Below are positions 23,886 to 34,000 of a stretch of 64,000 nt of DNA, in pieces (the stretch's first letter is position 1; every line of letters starts with the position of its first letter). Under the pieces are notes generated by a model, which worked only from the letters and a program-made list of their open reading frames with translations, made no database searches and was not told the origin of the DNA. Source of the DNA: Croceivirga sp. (GTDB lineage: Bacteria; Bacteroidota; Bacteroidia; Flavobacteriales; Flavobacteriaceae); NCBI GenBank assembly GCA_028284285.1, contig JANQSA010000056.1, positions 62,001 to 126,000 of the forward strand. The letters run 5' to 3'. Made by a program: the position numbers and the translations under genes.

Positions 23886-24614
23886 TCAAAGTTTTAAGTA
23901 TTCCTTTTCGGCACGGGCTTTGGCGGCCTTGGTGTAAGTGCCCCTTGGACATTTTTCGTCTTCCGGAGCTATATTCTCTATTCTAAGGTTGCCAAATTGA
24001 TCCTCTCCCCAACAAAAACTACTGTAGCCATAGTCAAATACCTCTAATTCGGAGAAGTAGTACCGCTGTTCGGTATTTCCATTGAACACTACGAGTTGCA
24101 CCGTGCCAAATTCATCTTTTTGCAATTGCAGCGCCTGGGCCTGTAAAAAAAAGGTGATGTCGGTTTCATTGAGGGCCATGTCCAGGGAAGTAACCAGCTT
24201 ATGGTCTTTATCCTGTTGCAGGTAGTCCCGTACTGCTTTGCTTTCTTCGGTATTGAATAAGCCCGCTAAGGCGATCTTGTCCAACAACTGTACCCGCAAA
24301 TATTTGGGTTTATATTGTAAGGAATCTTTATAGGGGATGTTGTTGATCTTTCCTGCCCGGAATACGGATTTTGCATAGGTCAAATAACTGGAACGGTTAA
24401 AGGGCAGTTGGAGCAAGGTAACGGGTAAGTGCTGCCAATTGGGAGTACCTACTTGTTCCGAGGTTTTGTATAGCATATCCCCCTTAACTTTTACCACTGT
24501 ACCCAGATCCGGAACGGGAATTAATGCTTCTTGTTTTTTAGCCCTATAGGAGGCACAGGAAACCAATAAGGCCAGGATCCAAAGAGTGAGGAGACAGGTA
24601 AGTTTTGTTTTCAA
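23886..24614 (-). CDS. Lipoprotein of unknown function, first gene of the secretion half-operon
   Basis: 242 aa. Signal peptide with lipobox LLVSCA (Cys about residue 20). The body has no family I recognise: DLGTVVKVKGDMLYKTSEQVG near the start and a C-terminal YGYSSFCWGEDQFGNLRIEN with one Cys. Four bp before the FN3 lipoprotein gene. All seven minus-strand genes from 24614 to 19551 overlap or nearly touch, so they should be one transcript. Confidence 0.8.
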   Translation of the reverse strand: MKTKLTCLLTLWILALLVSCASYRAKKQEALIPVPDLGTVVKVKGDMLYKTSEQVGTPNWQHLPVTLLQLPFNRSSYLTYAKSVFRAGKINNIPYKDSLQYKPKYLRVQLLDKIALAGLFNTEESKAVRDYLQQDKDHKLVTSLDMALNETDITFFLQAQALQLQKDEFGTVQLVVFNGNTEQRYYFSELEVFDYGYSSFCWGEDQFGNLRIENIAPEDEKCPRGTYTKAAKARAEKEYLKL

Positions 24615-24831
24615 AGGATTAGGGTATTTACTACATTAAAAATAAGTAAAGTCCTAGAAATTATCTTAAGAAACAGCCGGGTATTTTAGCATTTTCGGCG
24701 AAATACGCTGAGTTGTTGTGGGTTGCGCCAGCAGGATGGGTGCTAAAGGGTTATTTATAAAGGCTGCTATTCTATTCCTGTTCCGCAGTACAACCCTGCC
24801 TAACGGCAGACAGGTACTGCGGAGCGGGTAG

Positions 24832-24896
24832 CGGGTGGTATTCATAATCGATGGTCTTGGTGCCAAGGCCACTGATATTTTGGACCAACCACTTTA
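24832..24896 (-). pseudogene. Relic of a second Rhs/YD-repeat gene
   Basis: 65 bp that match 27749-27813 inside the large Rhs gene at 58 positions by my count. Read on the minus strand it gives WLVQN-ISGLGTK-TIDYEYHP against WLVQN-TGGLGAK-TIDYEYHP in the intact gene. All seven differences are transitions and most are silent, so it derives from a diverged paralogue and not from a recent slip. No other part of an Rhs gene is visible around it. Confidence 0.75.
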
Positions 24897-24903
24897 ATCC
24901 GCT

Positions 24904-24926
24904 GTGCGAAGTTTCAAACTTCGCAC
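24904..24926. repeat. 23-bp perfect palindrome (REP-like)
   Basis: Arms GTGCGAAGTTT and AAACTTCGCAC flank a single C. Such GCGAAGTTT palindromes look like dispersed REP-type elements of flavobacteria or a rho-independent hairpin; there is no T-run next to it. Confidence 0.6.
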
Positions 24927-25065
24927 TTTATCGCTTTTCATTCTATTGCCGCGAAGTGGCACACTTTGCAGAGCGGGGAACAAAAGCTTTATCCTCAACA
25001 TGATCGATATGGCACTGCGGGACGCAAAGGCTAAAAAAGCTTATGCTTCTTGATCCTTGCGCATT

Positions 25066-25095
25066 AAAGACCACAGATGTAAAACTGTGGTCTTT
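25066..25095. terminator. Bidirectional terminator-like hairpin downstream of the Rhs/immunity operon
   Basis: Stem AAAGACCACAG (25066-25076), 8-nt loop, CTGTGGTCTTT (25085-25095), then TTCTAT. On the minus strand, where the operon ends at 25134, the left arm supplies a T-run after the stem, so it can end the Rhs operon. Confidence 0.75.
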
Positions 25096-25133
25096 TCTAT
25101 AGTTTTGTTCTAAATAATTAAACACTGTCCCGT

Positions 25134-25508
25134 TTAATAGCAGTTCATTTGAATATTCATTTCAATATTTTTATCAACGCCTCCTACATCTTCTTTTATC
25201 ATTAGCATGATAAGGTTTTCCACATTAACCTTTTCTTTGTTGCAAAGGACTATTTTTCTATTAAAATCAGTTTCTAGGTAATCTATACCCCATTCATAAA
25301 GCAAGTCTTCTGGCGGCTTTTTTTTGGTAATGATGGCAATATTAAAGTCATCTGAAAATTTGTATTTTTTTGAAAAATTACTAGCTTTTAATATCTGAGA
25401 AATTATTTCTCCTTTATGGGTTATGTCAAGTTGACATTTTTCTGCATCTGTTCTTTTATGAAATTCTTTTAAAGCCTTACCTAAAATGGTTTTTCTCTTA
25501 AAAAACAT
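25134..25508 (-). CDS. Small AT-rich gene in the immunity position behind the Rhs toxin-like protein
   Basis: 124 aa, no signal peptide or membrane helix, lysine-rich N-terminus (MFFKRKTILGKALKEFHKRTDAEKC), then an alpha/beta-looking domain ending NIEMNIQMNCY. No family recognised. It begins 5 bp after the stop of the 1852-aa Rhs protein. Its base composition and that of the last 300-400 bp of the Rhs gene are visibly more AT-rich than the Rhs core, as in polymorphic toxin cassettes, where the tip and its cytosolic immunity protein are exchanged together. The function is inferred from position alone. Confidence 0.6.
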   Translation of the reverse strand: MFFKRKTILGKALKEFHKRTDAEKCQLDITHKGEIISQILKASNFSKKYKFSDDFNIAIITKKKPPEDLLYEWGIDYLETDFNRKIVLCNKEKVNVENLIMLMIKEDVGGVDKNIEMNIQMNCY

Positions 25509-25513
25509 AACTC

Positions 25514-28500
25514 CTAATTACCTTGATTTATTCTGTGATAATATCTAATCCATGAAAGTGATGAAAGCCCAACACCAGTAGCTCCGTTAAGAGCAGGAGT
25601 ACTCAAGGTTGCGTGGACAGCTGGTCTTAATGTACTAGCCCCAAAAGGCAACGATGAAAAATTTTGTGTCTGTCTTCCAAAATTTAATGTTGTTCTAGCT
25701 CCGGGAATAAATTGCCCTCCTTTGAAAAAAGTGTCTCCTATTACGATTCCTCCTTTAGGAGCTCGCGGTATTGAAGTAGTGCTATATTGAATAATATCAT
25801 CAGATAGTAAAGCAATATCATCAGAAAAAGATAATGCGGTTCGACTACCAGAGTAAATAACAGCTGCTGTTCCTAATTCGGCAAAACTCACAGGTAATGT
25901 CAATACACTCATCAATTGTATGACACCTCTACCATATTCCTCCCTTGCAGCAAAAAACTCTGCTTTATGTTGAGCAGATATGGCATTCCATTCCTGTTGT
26001 TTGTACCAGTCAAAAGCATCGCGGGAGTTACTGAAATTGGTGCCGTTAAGGGCATTCCAGTCGTTCAGATTTCCAGCAAATGTAGTACTCCAATACAATC
26101 CTTCGGTATTCCATGAACCTTTTCCATTTCCTACAACAATGACTTCATCCAATGGTTGAGGGATACAATCACTATTCCAATTCCCGTCATCGTCCCAACA
26201 TCCTCCGTCAGGATCGATTCCGTTCATAGGGTTATTGCCCATCCCTAAATAAGGTGAGGTAAACTGTCTATATGGATCTGTCGTCAACCAACGACCTATC
26301 CTTGCATCCCACAATCTCAGTTGGAACGCCTCCATTCCAGTTTCAGCATCTTTTTCCTGTCCCTGGAAGGTGTAGCGGTACTGATTCGCATCCTGCATCC
26401 TACGTCCCGGCATGGCCATACCAAAAGGATAATAGTCAGCATAGCCTTGTAGATTCGGTACCCCGCTGTTTTTGGTAAATACCGCCCTTACATTGCCCAG
26501 ATGATCGGTGAGTTCATAGACATAGTCCCCTTCATTGCTGGCCGTACCATAGGCTACCCCAATACGCCCGCTACCATAGATAGGGCGTTCTACTACGACC
26601 ATACTTCCGCTATAATCACTGTAGATTGCCATTACCTGCCCAGCCACATCCCGTACATAAAAGGTGGTGGTACTTAAGATGCCATTGCTATAGCTTTCTT
26701 TTTTGACTCTATGGTTACGATCATTGTAAAAGAACTTCACCAAAGGCACATTGTTTTGTTGCACCTCGGTCACCAGACCACTGGCATTATAAAAATAGGT
26801 AATATTTTCGGCTTTGTTTTCCACCAATTGGCCAATACGGTTATAGACATAGTTTTCGGTATCGGTTTGGGTACCTATATCATCGGCATTGGGGACATCA
26901 CCCGCCGTATCGGTCACCTGGAGCAGTTGGTTGGGCTTGTCAGCATCGTAACTGTAGCCCAGGTTGTCCATGGTATTACTGCCGTCTTGGCTGCCCTTGT
27001 TCCGTACCAGGCTCTGAAGGTTGCCGTTGGCATCGTAGGTAATGCCCGATACATCGTAATCCCCTGCTGCCAGGCCACCCCCATTGGGGTCAATGGCCAG
27101 GGTAACGGTACCGCTTATGGTAGCCGTTGGGGTGACCGTAATGTGCTGTGTGGCGGTTTGATTTGTGGTAATGGTACCGGTCAGGGTCAGTTCATTTGGT
27201 GCCCCGCCCCCTATTGCTGTACTGCCAGGATCATAGTCCGCACTGGTCAGCCAGTTGTTGCGGTCGTAACTGTATACATACTCGTTGATGATACCGGTAT
27301 TGTTGGAGCTGTCCGTATTCCAACGGATGCCCTTGATGTTGCCGTTGAGCTGATCGCTACCATAGGTGCTTTGGGTAATGTTAGCATTGGCTGTTCTTTG
27401 ATAATCGCCTACGCGATAATCCAGTTGCATCCCAAAAAGATCGTTAGTATCACCGGGCGAACCGTCCCATTTCGGATCGTTTGCCGCCTGTAGCGATGGA
27501 TGGTTGATACTCTTTAGCTGCCCTGCCAAATTGTATACATAATCCATGCCCTGGGCACCATTGGCCAGTTCGGTGCGTACCAGGGTGCCGGCCTGATCGT
27601 AAAAATATTGGGCCTGTAAGGTGTAGCTGGAATCATCTATTGAGGTTTGCACACTAGTCAACTGATCACGTTGGTTATAGGCATAGCGATGGATGAATTG
27701 TTCAGCCTCCCCTTTTTGGAAGATCACCCTGGTGACCAGCCCGGTTATCGGGTGGTATTCATAATCGATAGTTTTGGCACCAAGGCCACCGGTATTTTGA
27801 ACCAACCACTTTACCCGGCCGTAAGCATCATAACTGTAATAGGTAGTGGCATGGTCACTTTCTGTTCTGGCTACATTACCTGCTAAAAAAGTGGGATTAC
27901 CATAATCACCTGGAAGACTGCCTAAAAAGTTGAGTTGATCCTGCTCGAGATAATCGTATTGGGTATACTGCCGTTCTTTAACGTCATCAAACAGATTATT
28001 CAAAATATAATCATTGTCAGGGTCCAGACTACCAAAAGCCGGCGGGTTTGGGTTCCCGGGCTGTGCGATCCAGGCTACTACCCCACTCTCCACCGGTCTG
28101 CCCAACGCATCATAATTGGTATATGAATATTCCTCTGTAAAGGTGCTTTCGTATTGTTGCTTACTATTTCTTGAAAAACGAATTTGGCCATCATCTCGAT
28201 ATATGAATTCTGCTGTCCCTTCATCCGGACTTACCGTTTTTACCAATTGCCCTAAGCTATTATACTCATAAGTGGTTACCAATTTGTTGCCATTACTGTC
28301 GGTCACCGGATGATAGGATTTGACCAAACGGTCCGCGGCATCGTATTCATTGAGGCTGTAGTCATAGTAGTTGACCTTATAGCGCACAAAAATGGTATTT
28401 GGGGTATAGTTGTCCAAATCATTTACGGCCACACGATAAAAGCCGTTGGACAATGCGCCCAAAGGTGTCATAGTAGGGGCATCGGCAATGAGGTCGTACA

Positions 28501-31072
28501 CCGAGACCGCAGTATCGTTACTGGTCGATATTCCGGTAATGCCTTGCGGAATATGCACGTCTGCATAGCCTTGTTCCCCAATAACAAGGTTCATGTCCTG
28601 CGAGGTTATGCCTTCAGGACCGGATCGCGCCGCGGCAAGGACCTTACCCTCGGTATCGGTGAAGACCACATTCTCCACCCCATGGACATCCCGGGTCACG
28701 GTCTTTAGTACTTGTATATTGATATAGTTAGCGTCATCAAAAGCAACATCAAGGGATAGTTCGTTGGTCGCTGGCATAGTAAAACTATAACTTTGCGGCC
28801 ATTGGTCCACCAGGCTAATGGTGCCATCATAATTGGTATCTGCTTTGTTGCCCCCTATAATCGCTAAGGGCTGGCCTGGGTTCAACGAACTGAAAATAGT
28901 GCGGGTAAAGGGGTAAGCGGTGATGTCTTGATAGGTATCTGAAGTCTCCCCAAGATAGTATTTTCCCAGGGGTTGATCAGCGTTCACCGTACTGGGGTTA
29001 TACTTGTCGGTTCCATCAAAATCTACAGCGGTATAATTGTTCCCAATAGCATTAGTAATGAATCGGTCAAAGTATTGAAACGCCGTTTGCCCGTTAATTG
29101 GTGCTGAAAGCGAGGACAGTGTCGGGTGGCCTTGGTAATCGTACACGGTTTGTTGGCCCCAAATAGTGTTGGTGGCTGCGTCCCAACTTTGACGTTGTAC
29201 TTCTTTTCCCAAGTCGTTGAAATAGGATCTCGCGTTGGATTTAATGTTGCCCTCCAAATCCAGTCGCCAGGAGGTGATGGTGTTCCATCCCGTCTCTTCC
29301 CCCGCTCCCGGACCACCGGGGTTACCGTTGTTTGTTGGAGGCACCACAGACAAGGTAATGTCATTACGGGTAAGGGTCAAATCTGTGATAATGTCGCTTG
29401 TGATCACACAATGGTAGGTGCCGGCGTCTGTACTTTCGGCATCGGTAATAACATGATTCGGAGAATCCGGAGCTCCTGCTATTGATTGGCCATCTTTGAA
29501 CCATTCATAATGGTTTTGGGTGCCCGATACATTCGTTGTCAAGGTAATGGATTGTCCTTCTTCTACCTGTAGGGATTGGATTTGGTCAGTTTTGGATTGT
29601 GGATAGTAATAAAATGAAAAATCGAGTGAGTTATTGTAGGTATATTCCAAATCCCCGAAAACAAAATTATTGTCGCGCACATTCAAACTGTTAATGTTTG
29701 ATAGTTGACTTATTTCGTTGGGTATAGGGCCGCTTAAATTATTGTTGTATAAACTAAGGCTATTGAGGTTTACGAGATTTCCTATCTCAGGAGGTATGTT
29801 TCCAATCAATTGATTGTTATAAAGAGTAACTTGTGTGAGATTGGACAAATTTCCAATTTCGGAAGGAATGCTTCCATTCAATTGGTTGTCATACAAGAAC
29901 AAATATCTAAGGCTTGAAAGATTGCCTAATTCCGGAGGTATGCTTCCTGTCAATTGATTGCTATAAAGCCTAATTTGTGTGAGATTGGACAAATTTCCAA
30001 TTTCAGAAGGAATGCTTCCAGTCAAATGATTATTATTCAAATTAAGACGTGAGAGATTAGACAAGTTACCCAATTGATAAGGAATAGATCCATTTAGTTG
30101 ATTAGCCGATAATGATAAAGCTTGAAGGTTTGATAGATTGCCGAGTGCAGAAGGGATATTACCTGTAAGCCCGTTTCCATATAAATAAAGTTCTCTAAGG
30201 TTGGATAGGTTTCCCAGTTCTGTTGGTATGTTACCTGTGAAATCATTATTATGAAGCCATAACATAGTGAGCCTACTTAAACCTCCAAGTTCTGATGGAA
30301 TCTGACCTGTAAAATTATTATTGTCCAATTGTAGGGTAAACAAATTTGACAAACTGCCAAATTCACTGGGTATACTACCGCTTAACTGATTGCTTGATAA
30401 CACAATGTGATTTAAACCACCTATATTACTAAGTTCCGCTGGTATGGTGCCTGTGAGTTGATTTCTTTCCAGTCTTAAATTCCATAGATTCTGTAGGTTT
30501 CCAAACTCAAATGGAATCGTGCCGGACAATGAATTATCATAAAGCCACATGGAGTTTAGATTCACCAAATTTTGCAATTCTGATGGAATGGAACCCGAAA
30601 GTTGGTTCCGGTATAAATACAAAGATTTGAGAGCGGTCATATTTCCAATTGTACTTGGTATACTTCCAGAAATATTGTTATTACCAATACTTAAGGTGGT
30701 AAGGCTACTTAGGTTCCCTATACCATCGGGAATACCACCACTCAATTCATTGGACTGCAAGTCAAGATGTTGCAGAAAGGTCAAATTTCCGATACTTGTT
30801 GGTATTGTTCCCACCATGTTGTTGTCCACTAACAGCAATGTGGTTACATGGCCATTCGCTACACTTACTCCTTCCCAATCACTTGTAACAGATCCAGAAA
30901 AATCCCAATCATTGGTTAGGTCGCTATCGGTTTCGCTATCCCAATTAGGGCCATTGGTCGCATTATATAGGTCTTGCAATGCCGCTTTTTCAGAAGGGCT
31001 TACTTGCGCCTTTAATGATATAAAAACACAAGCTAAGGTTATCCGCAAAAGTGCTTTGATTAAATTTCTCAT
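25514..31072 (-). CDS. LRR-Ig-Rhs fusion protein with variable C-terminal tail
   Basis: 1852 aa. Sec signal peptide (residues 1-22); plant-type leucine-rich repeats of 24 residues, about 16 copies at residues 75-475 (NLSNL-x2-L-x-L-x2-N-x-L-x-G-x-IP); an Ig-like domain at about 495-580 with the GTYHCVIT end; then a long YD-repeat region and an Rhs core (ELTDHLGNVRAVF, YYPFGM, RYTFQGQEKDAETG, LRLWDARIGRWLTTDP) ending at the NGIDPDGG boundary near residue 1625. The roughly 230-residue tail after it is unlike the core, with a hydrophobic stretch (VIQLMSVLTLPVSFAELGTA) and no recognised catalytic motif. An Rhs shell normally encloses and releases such a tail. Follows the SpvB-like gene by 13 bp. 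Confidence 0.85.
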   Translation of the reverse strand: MRNLIKALLRITLACVFISLKAQVSPSEKAALQDLYNATNGPNWDSETDSDLTNDWDFSGSVTSDWEGVSVANGHVTTLLLVDNNMVGTIPTSIGNLTFLQHLDLQSNELSGGIPDGIGNLSSLTTLSIGNNNISGSIPSTIGNMTALKSLYLYRNQLSGSIPSELQNLVNLNSMWLYDNSLSGTIPFEFGNLQNLWNLRLERNQLTGTIPAELSNIGGLNHIVLSSNQLSGSIPSEFGSLSNLFTLQLDNNNFTGQIPSELGGLSRLTMLWLHNNDFTGNIPTELGNLSNLRELYLYGNGLTGNIPSALGNLSNLQALSLSANQLNGSIPYQLGNLSNLSRLNLNNNHLTGSIPSEIGNLSNLTQIRLYSNQLTGSIPPELGNLSSLRYLFLYDNQLNGSIPSEIGNLSNLTQVTLYNNQLIGNIPPEIGNLVNLNSLSLYNNNLSGPIPNEISQLSNINSLNVRDNNFVFGDLEYTYNNSLDFSFYYYPQSKTDQIQSLQVEEGQSITLTTNVSGTQNHYEWFKDGQSIAGAPDSPNHVITDAESTDAGTYHCVITSDIITDLTLTRNDITLSVVPPTNNGNPGGPGAGEETGWNTITSWRLDLEGNIKSNARSYFNDLGKEVQRQSWDAATNTIWGQQTVYDYQGHPTLSSLSAPINGQTAFQYFDRFITNAIGNNYTAVDFDGTDKYNPSTVNADQPLGKYYLGETSDTYQDITAYPFTRTIFSSLNPGQPLAIIGGNKADTNYDGTISLVDQWPQSYSFTMPATNELSLDVAFDDANYINIQVLKTVTRDVHGVENVVFTDTEGKVLAAARSGPEGITSQDMNLVIGEQGYADVHIPQGITGISTSNDTAVSVYDLIADAPTMTPLGALSNGFYRVAVNDLDNYTPNTIFVRYKVNYYDYSLNEYDAADRLVKSYHPVTDSNGNKLVTTYEYNSLGQLVKTVSPDEGTAEFIYRDDGQIRFSRNSKQQYESTFTEEYSYTNYDALGRPVESGVVAWIAQPGNPNPPAFGSLDPDNDYILNNLFDDVKERQYTQYDYLEQDQLNFLGSLPGDYGNPTFLAGNVARTESDHATTYYSYDAYGRVKWLVQNTGGLGAKTIDYEYHPITGLVTRVIFQKGEAEQFIHRYAYNQRDQLTSVQTSIDDSSYTLQAQYFYDQAGTLVRTELANGAQGMDYVYNLAGQLKSINHPSLQAANDPKWDGSPGDTNDLFGMQLDYRVGDYQRTANANITQSTYGSDQLNGNIKGIRWNTDSSNNTGIINEYVYSYDRNNWLTSADYDPGSTAIGGGAPNELTLTGTITTNQTATQHITVTPTATISGTVTLAIDPNGGGLAAGDYDVSGITYDANGNLQSLVRNKGSQDGSNTMDNLGYSYDADKPNQLLQVTDTAGDVPNADDIGTQTDTENYVYNRIGQLVENKAENITYFYNASGLVTEVQQNNVPLVKFFYNDRNHRVKKESYSNGILSTTTFYVRDVAGQVMAIYSDYSGSMVVVERPIYGSGRIGVAYGTASNEGDYVYELTDHLGNVRAVFTKNSGVPNLQGYADYYPFGMAMPGRRMQDANQYRYTFQGQEKDAETGMEAFQLRLWDARIGRWLTTDPYRQFTSPYLGMGNNPMNGIDPDGGCWDDDGNWNSDCIPQPLDEVIVVGNGKGSWNTEGLYWSTTFAGNLNDWNALNGTNFSNSRDAFDWYKQQEWNAISAQHKAEFFAAREEYGRGVIQLMSVLTLPVSFAELGTAAVIYSGSRTALSFSDDIALLSDDIIQYSTTSIPRAPKGGIVIGDTFFKGGQFIPGARTTLNFGRQTQNFSSLPFGASTLRPAVHATLSTPALNGATGVGLSSLSWIRYYHRINQGN
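29680..30860 (-). repeat. Tandem 72-bp leucine-rich-repeat units inside the Rhs gene
   Basis: About sixteen 72-bp units encode the 24-residue LRRs. Several neighbours are nearly identical at the DNA level (compare 29821-29880 with 29965-30010, both reading gtgtgagattggacaaattt), which points to recent unit duplication or gene conversion. This array is a good place for copy-number change. Confidence 0.85.
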
Positions 31073-31085
31073 CTTAATGTTAGTA

Positions 31086-34000
31086 TTATTGGTTAGTCAA
31101 GTATTTGTAGGTGTAATCGTATTGATAAGTAGGTTTAAAACCTCCTGAGTCCGGCCCGTTGAAGTCTTCCACTTCTGAATAGACTTTTTTCAATCGCCTC
31201 GCTTGATCATACTCGTATTGGGTGGCCATATTGTTCGTATTAATAATATGGGTCAACTCGTCCCATTCATTGTACACATAGGAAGTCATGTAAGCAGTAA
31301 TGGGATGTAGCCTGAAATCATCAACGATGGTATTTCCCCCGTTAGCGGTAACAAACACTTGTGTTCCATTAGGAATCGCTGTATAAAAGTTTAGCTGTAC
31401 CCAATCGCCGGCAATGACTTCTTCCCATCCATTATGGTCTATTTCAGTGCCTCCCACATTGACTTTTGTATTGGCATGATTGCCCCTTTTGGCCCATAGG
31501 GAGATTTTGAACATTTTATCCGCCGGCCCCTCATGGTTTACGGTGACCACATAAGCATCCTGACCCGAGGCTATGGCAAGCGCATTCGAGCCGGTATGAG
31601 CGTCTGATGTGTCCTGGGCTGCACCTTTATCAACACCCCCCCCATAATTACCCTGACCATCATCATCTTCAGCGCTCGAATAGAAACTCTCGGTATACCC
31701 CGCATTACATACTGCAATAGTCCTTGTATTATCATAGCCCATTTTAGTAGAGGAATAGTTGTTATTTACATCCATAATTTCCAGGGGAATCGAAAATTCA
31801 TTGTATTGTGTGATCTCAGAAAGCTGCTTCCATTGATTGGGCTGTGCAGCATCAGGTGTAGACCAGTCAAAACCGTCATCATCACCCACATAATTAACAA
31901 AGAAACCGTTGGCATCAGTATTGCCCTCCCAGGTAAACGTTTTATGCGGACGCCACACATTCCTATACTGGATAAAAGGTATTTCATTCGGCCATTCTCC
32001 AATGTATGTTGTAAACTGATATTGATCTGGCTTCCATGTGGCAATATTCGCTCCTATTGTATTCCATTGGCCATCTTTTTGAAGTTCGGTAACGGTAAGG
32101 GATTCCTGGGAAAGCATATTACTATTGGATAAAAGCTCCACCTTACTACTCATTTGAGCATATTTGGAATACGCAGGAATCATTCTTGTTTTAATCAGAT
32201 TACCGTTGCTTAGTATTCGTGAAGTTTGATTCACCTGCCCTGTCAAGAAATCAAAACCATCCATCACTTCCGTTTGCAAAATTCCATTAGAGAATACCTC
32301 CCTTTGGGTAAGTACATTGGGTACCTTGACTTTAGTTGATGAGGTCATCAGATAGGTTTTTGGAAGCGGATGATTATTGATGCGCTTGTAGGAATTGAAA
32401 GTTTCTTGTAAAATTCCCTGGCGATAATCGTGGTCCGGAGGTAAGTATGAATTCTCCAGTTTTTGTACAATCTGGTTTTCAGGATTTTGAGTGGTCCGGC
32501 TTATCAACCTTCCGATACTGGCGGAGTAATCCATTACCTGATATCTTGAAAATCTCATATCTACAGTTTCACTTTCAACAGTCATATCGGCATACATGTC
32601 ATCTTGCAGACGTATTATTTCAAAGGCGTTTTCTACCAGCACTCCATTGGCATTTTCCTGTAACGTTTTTGGCGTATTAAAATGATATGATCTTTTAGAA
32701 TGCAGTTTGTTGTTGGCATCCCGCTCCTCTACACTAACGTGCTCGTAGATGACCATAGGGCCAGGTAATTCTTGCCTGTAAGGAATTACCCTGCTTTTTT
32801 TACTTGGAGCATAAGAGGTAAGACCTGATTCAAAACCAGTTTCTGAATTCGTATAATTATATATTGTCTTAGTAATGGAAGAATTAGGTGCACTAAGAGT
32901 TACTTCCTTTACCCGAATGCCCCCACCTTCTGAAGCATTTAAAGGCTCTTTTTGGGCAAAAATTTTATATCTCGCTTTTCTCCTCCCTGATCTAGGTCGT
33001 TCGCATGAATTCTCATTTAACTCTGCAAACCAATTTGCGGTTTCGTCGCGTACATGGAAGTATTCATTGTCATAATACACCCAGTTTTTTTCATAACAGG
33101 TCTCATTTAATCGCTCCCTGGGTGAGATAACAGTTTGTGGTAATTCAAATTCAACTTCATTATCCACAACACGTTTTACTTTGCAGGATGTAGCAAAATC
33201 TGCTCTCCAATCACTATCCCCGTTAGTGTTGGTGTTTTGTACATATTGTACATCTATTTCCGTATACTCATCGGTAATGAAATAGTCCCGAAAATTGATT
33301 TGATATTGTTGCTCTACTTCCGGATTATTTCTAAACATTAAAGTTTTTGGACCAGATGGGGTACCTGTATACTTGAATTCTAATCCGCTATCAAAAAAAG
33401 TGGTAGGCTTCGCATACTCGTTTGAATACCTGTCGTTTTCATATTCAATATCTATAACACTACCCAAAGGCGTAGTAATCGTATTGAGACTCCAGTTCAT
33501 CGCTTGTCCCTTGAAATATCCCCAATCATCCATATCACTTTTAACATAAGGTGTTGTTTTGGCGTGATAATCAAACCTGTAAGGAGGGATTACTTGTACG
33601 CCTTCTTTTCCATGGAATGTTAAGGATTCAAGTGTAAGTCTACCGGTATTGTTAGATGATTCCCTCGCCAGAGGATAGGTTTCATCATAGCCAAAATCAA
33701 TGGTTTTGATTGTCTTTGAAATCAGAGAGGGGTGAATATCACTAGAATTCAGCACATTGCCATAAAAATTACCATACCATGTGTGATTTGGAGATACCAT
33801 CTCTTCTTCAGTTCGAATTAATCTTCCCGTATACTCAAAAAGACGTATCCTTGCGTCTGCAGATAACTCTCCTCCGTTAATTGGTGTGGGGTCAGAACTA
33901 GTAAATTTACTTACTGATTCAGCATCCTCATTATTTAGTAGCAAAACCTTACTTAAGCGTAAAGATTTTTGTTCCCTTAAATTTGCGTAAAACCAAAAAT

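Larger units (their letters stand above)
24615..25133. other. 519-bp non-coding stretch with repeat relics
   Basis: It separates the secretion half-operon from the Rhs/immunity genes. It holds a 65-bp relic of an Rhs gene (24832-24896), a 23-bp perfect palindrome (24904-24926), a CCTGCC-type inverted repeat (24795-24814) and a terminator-like hairpin (25066-25095). Short open frames are present but have no coding character. It looks like a scar of past recombination. Confidence 0.6.

Noticed and set aside
24666-25125. Minus-strand open frames in the 24.6-25.1 kb gap as genes
   Set aside because: Low-complexity, no family resemblance, interrupted by palindromes. Only the 65-bp Rhs relic has coding ancestry.
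26711-27493. 260-aa plus-strand open frame antisense to the Rhs gene
   Set aside because: It mirrors the YD-repeat codons, has a biased I/V/G composition and no start context or known domain. The minus-strand Rhs frame explains it.
29680-30860. Regular repeats that could be taken for a CRISPR array
   Set aside because: Units are 72 bp, contiguous and encode leucine-rich repeats; there are no unique spacers and no cas genes.
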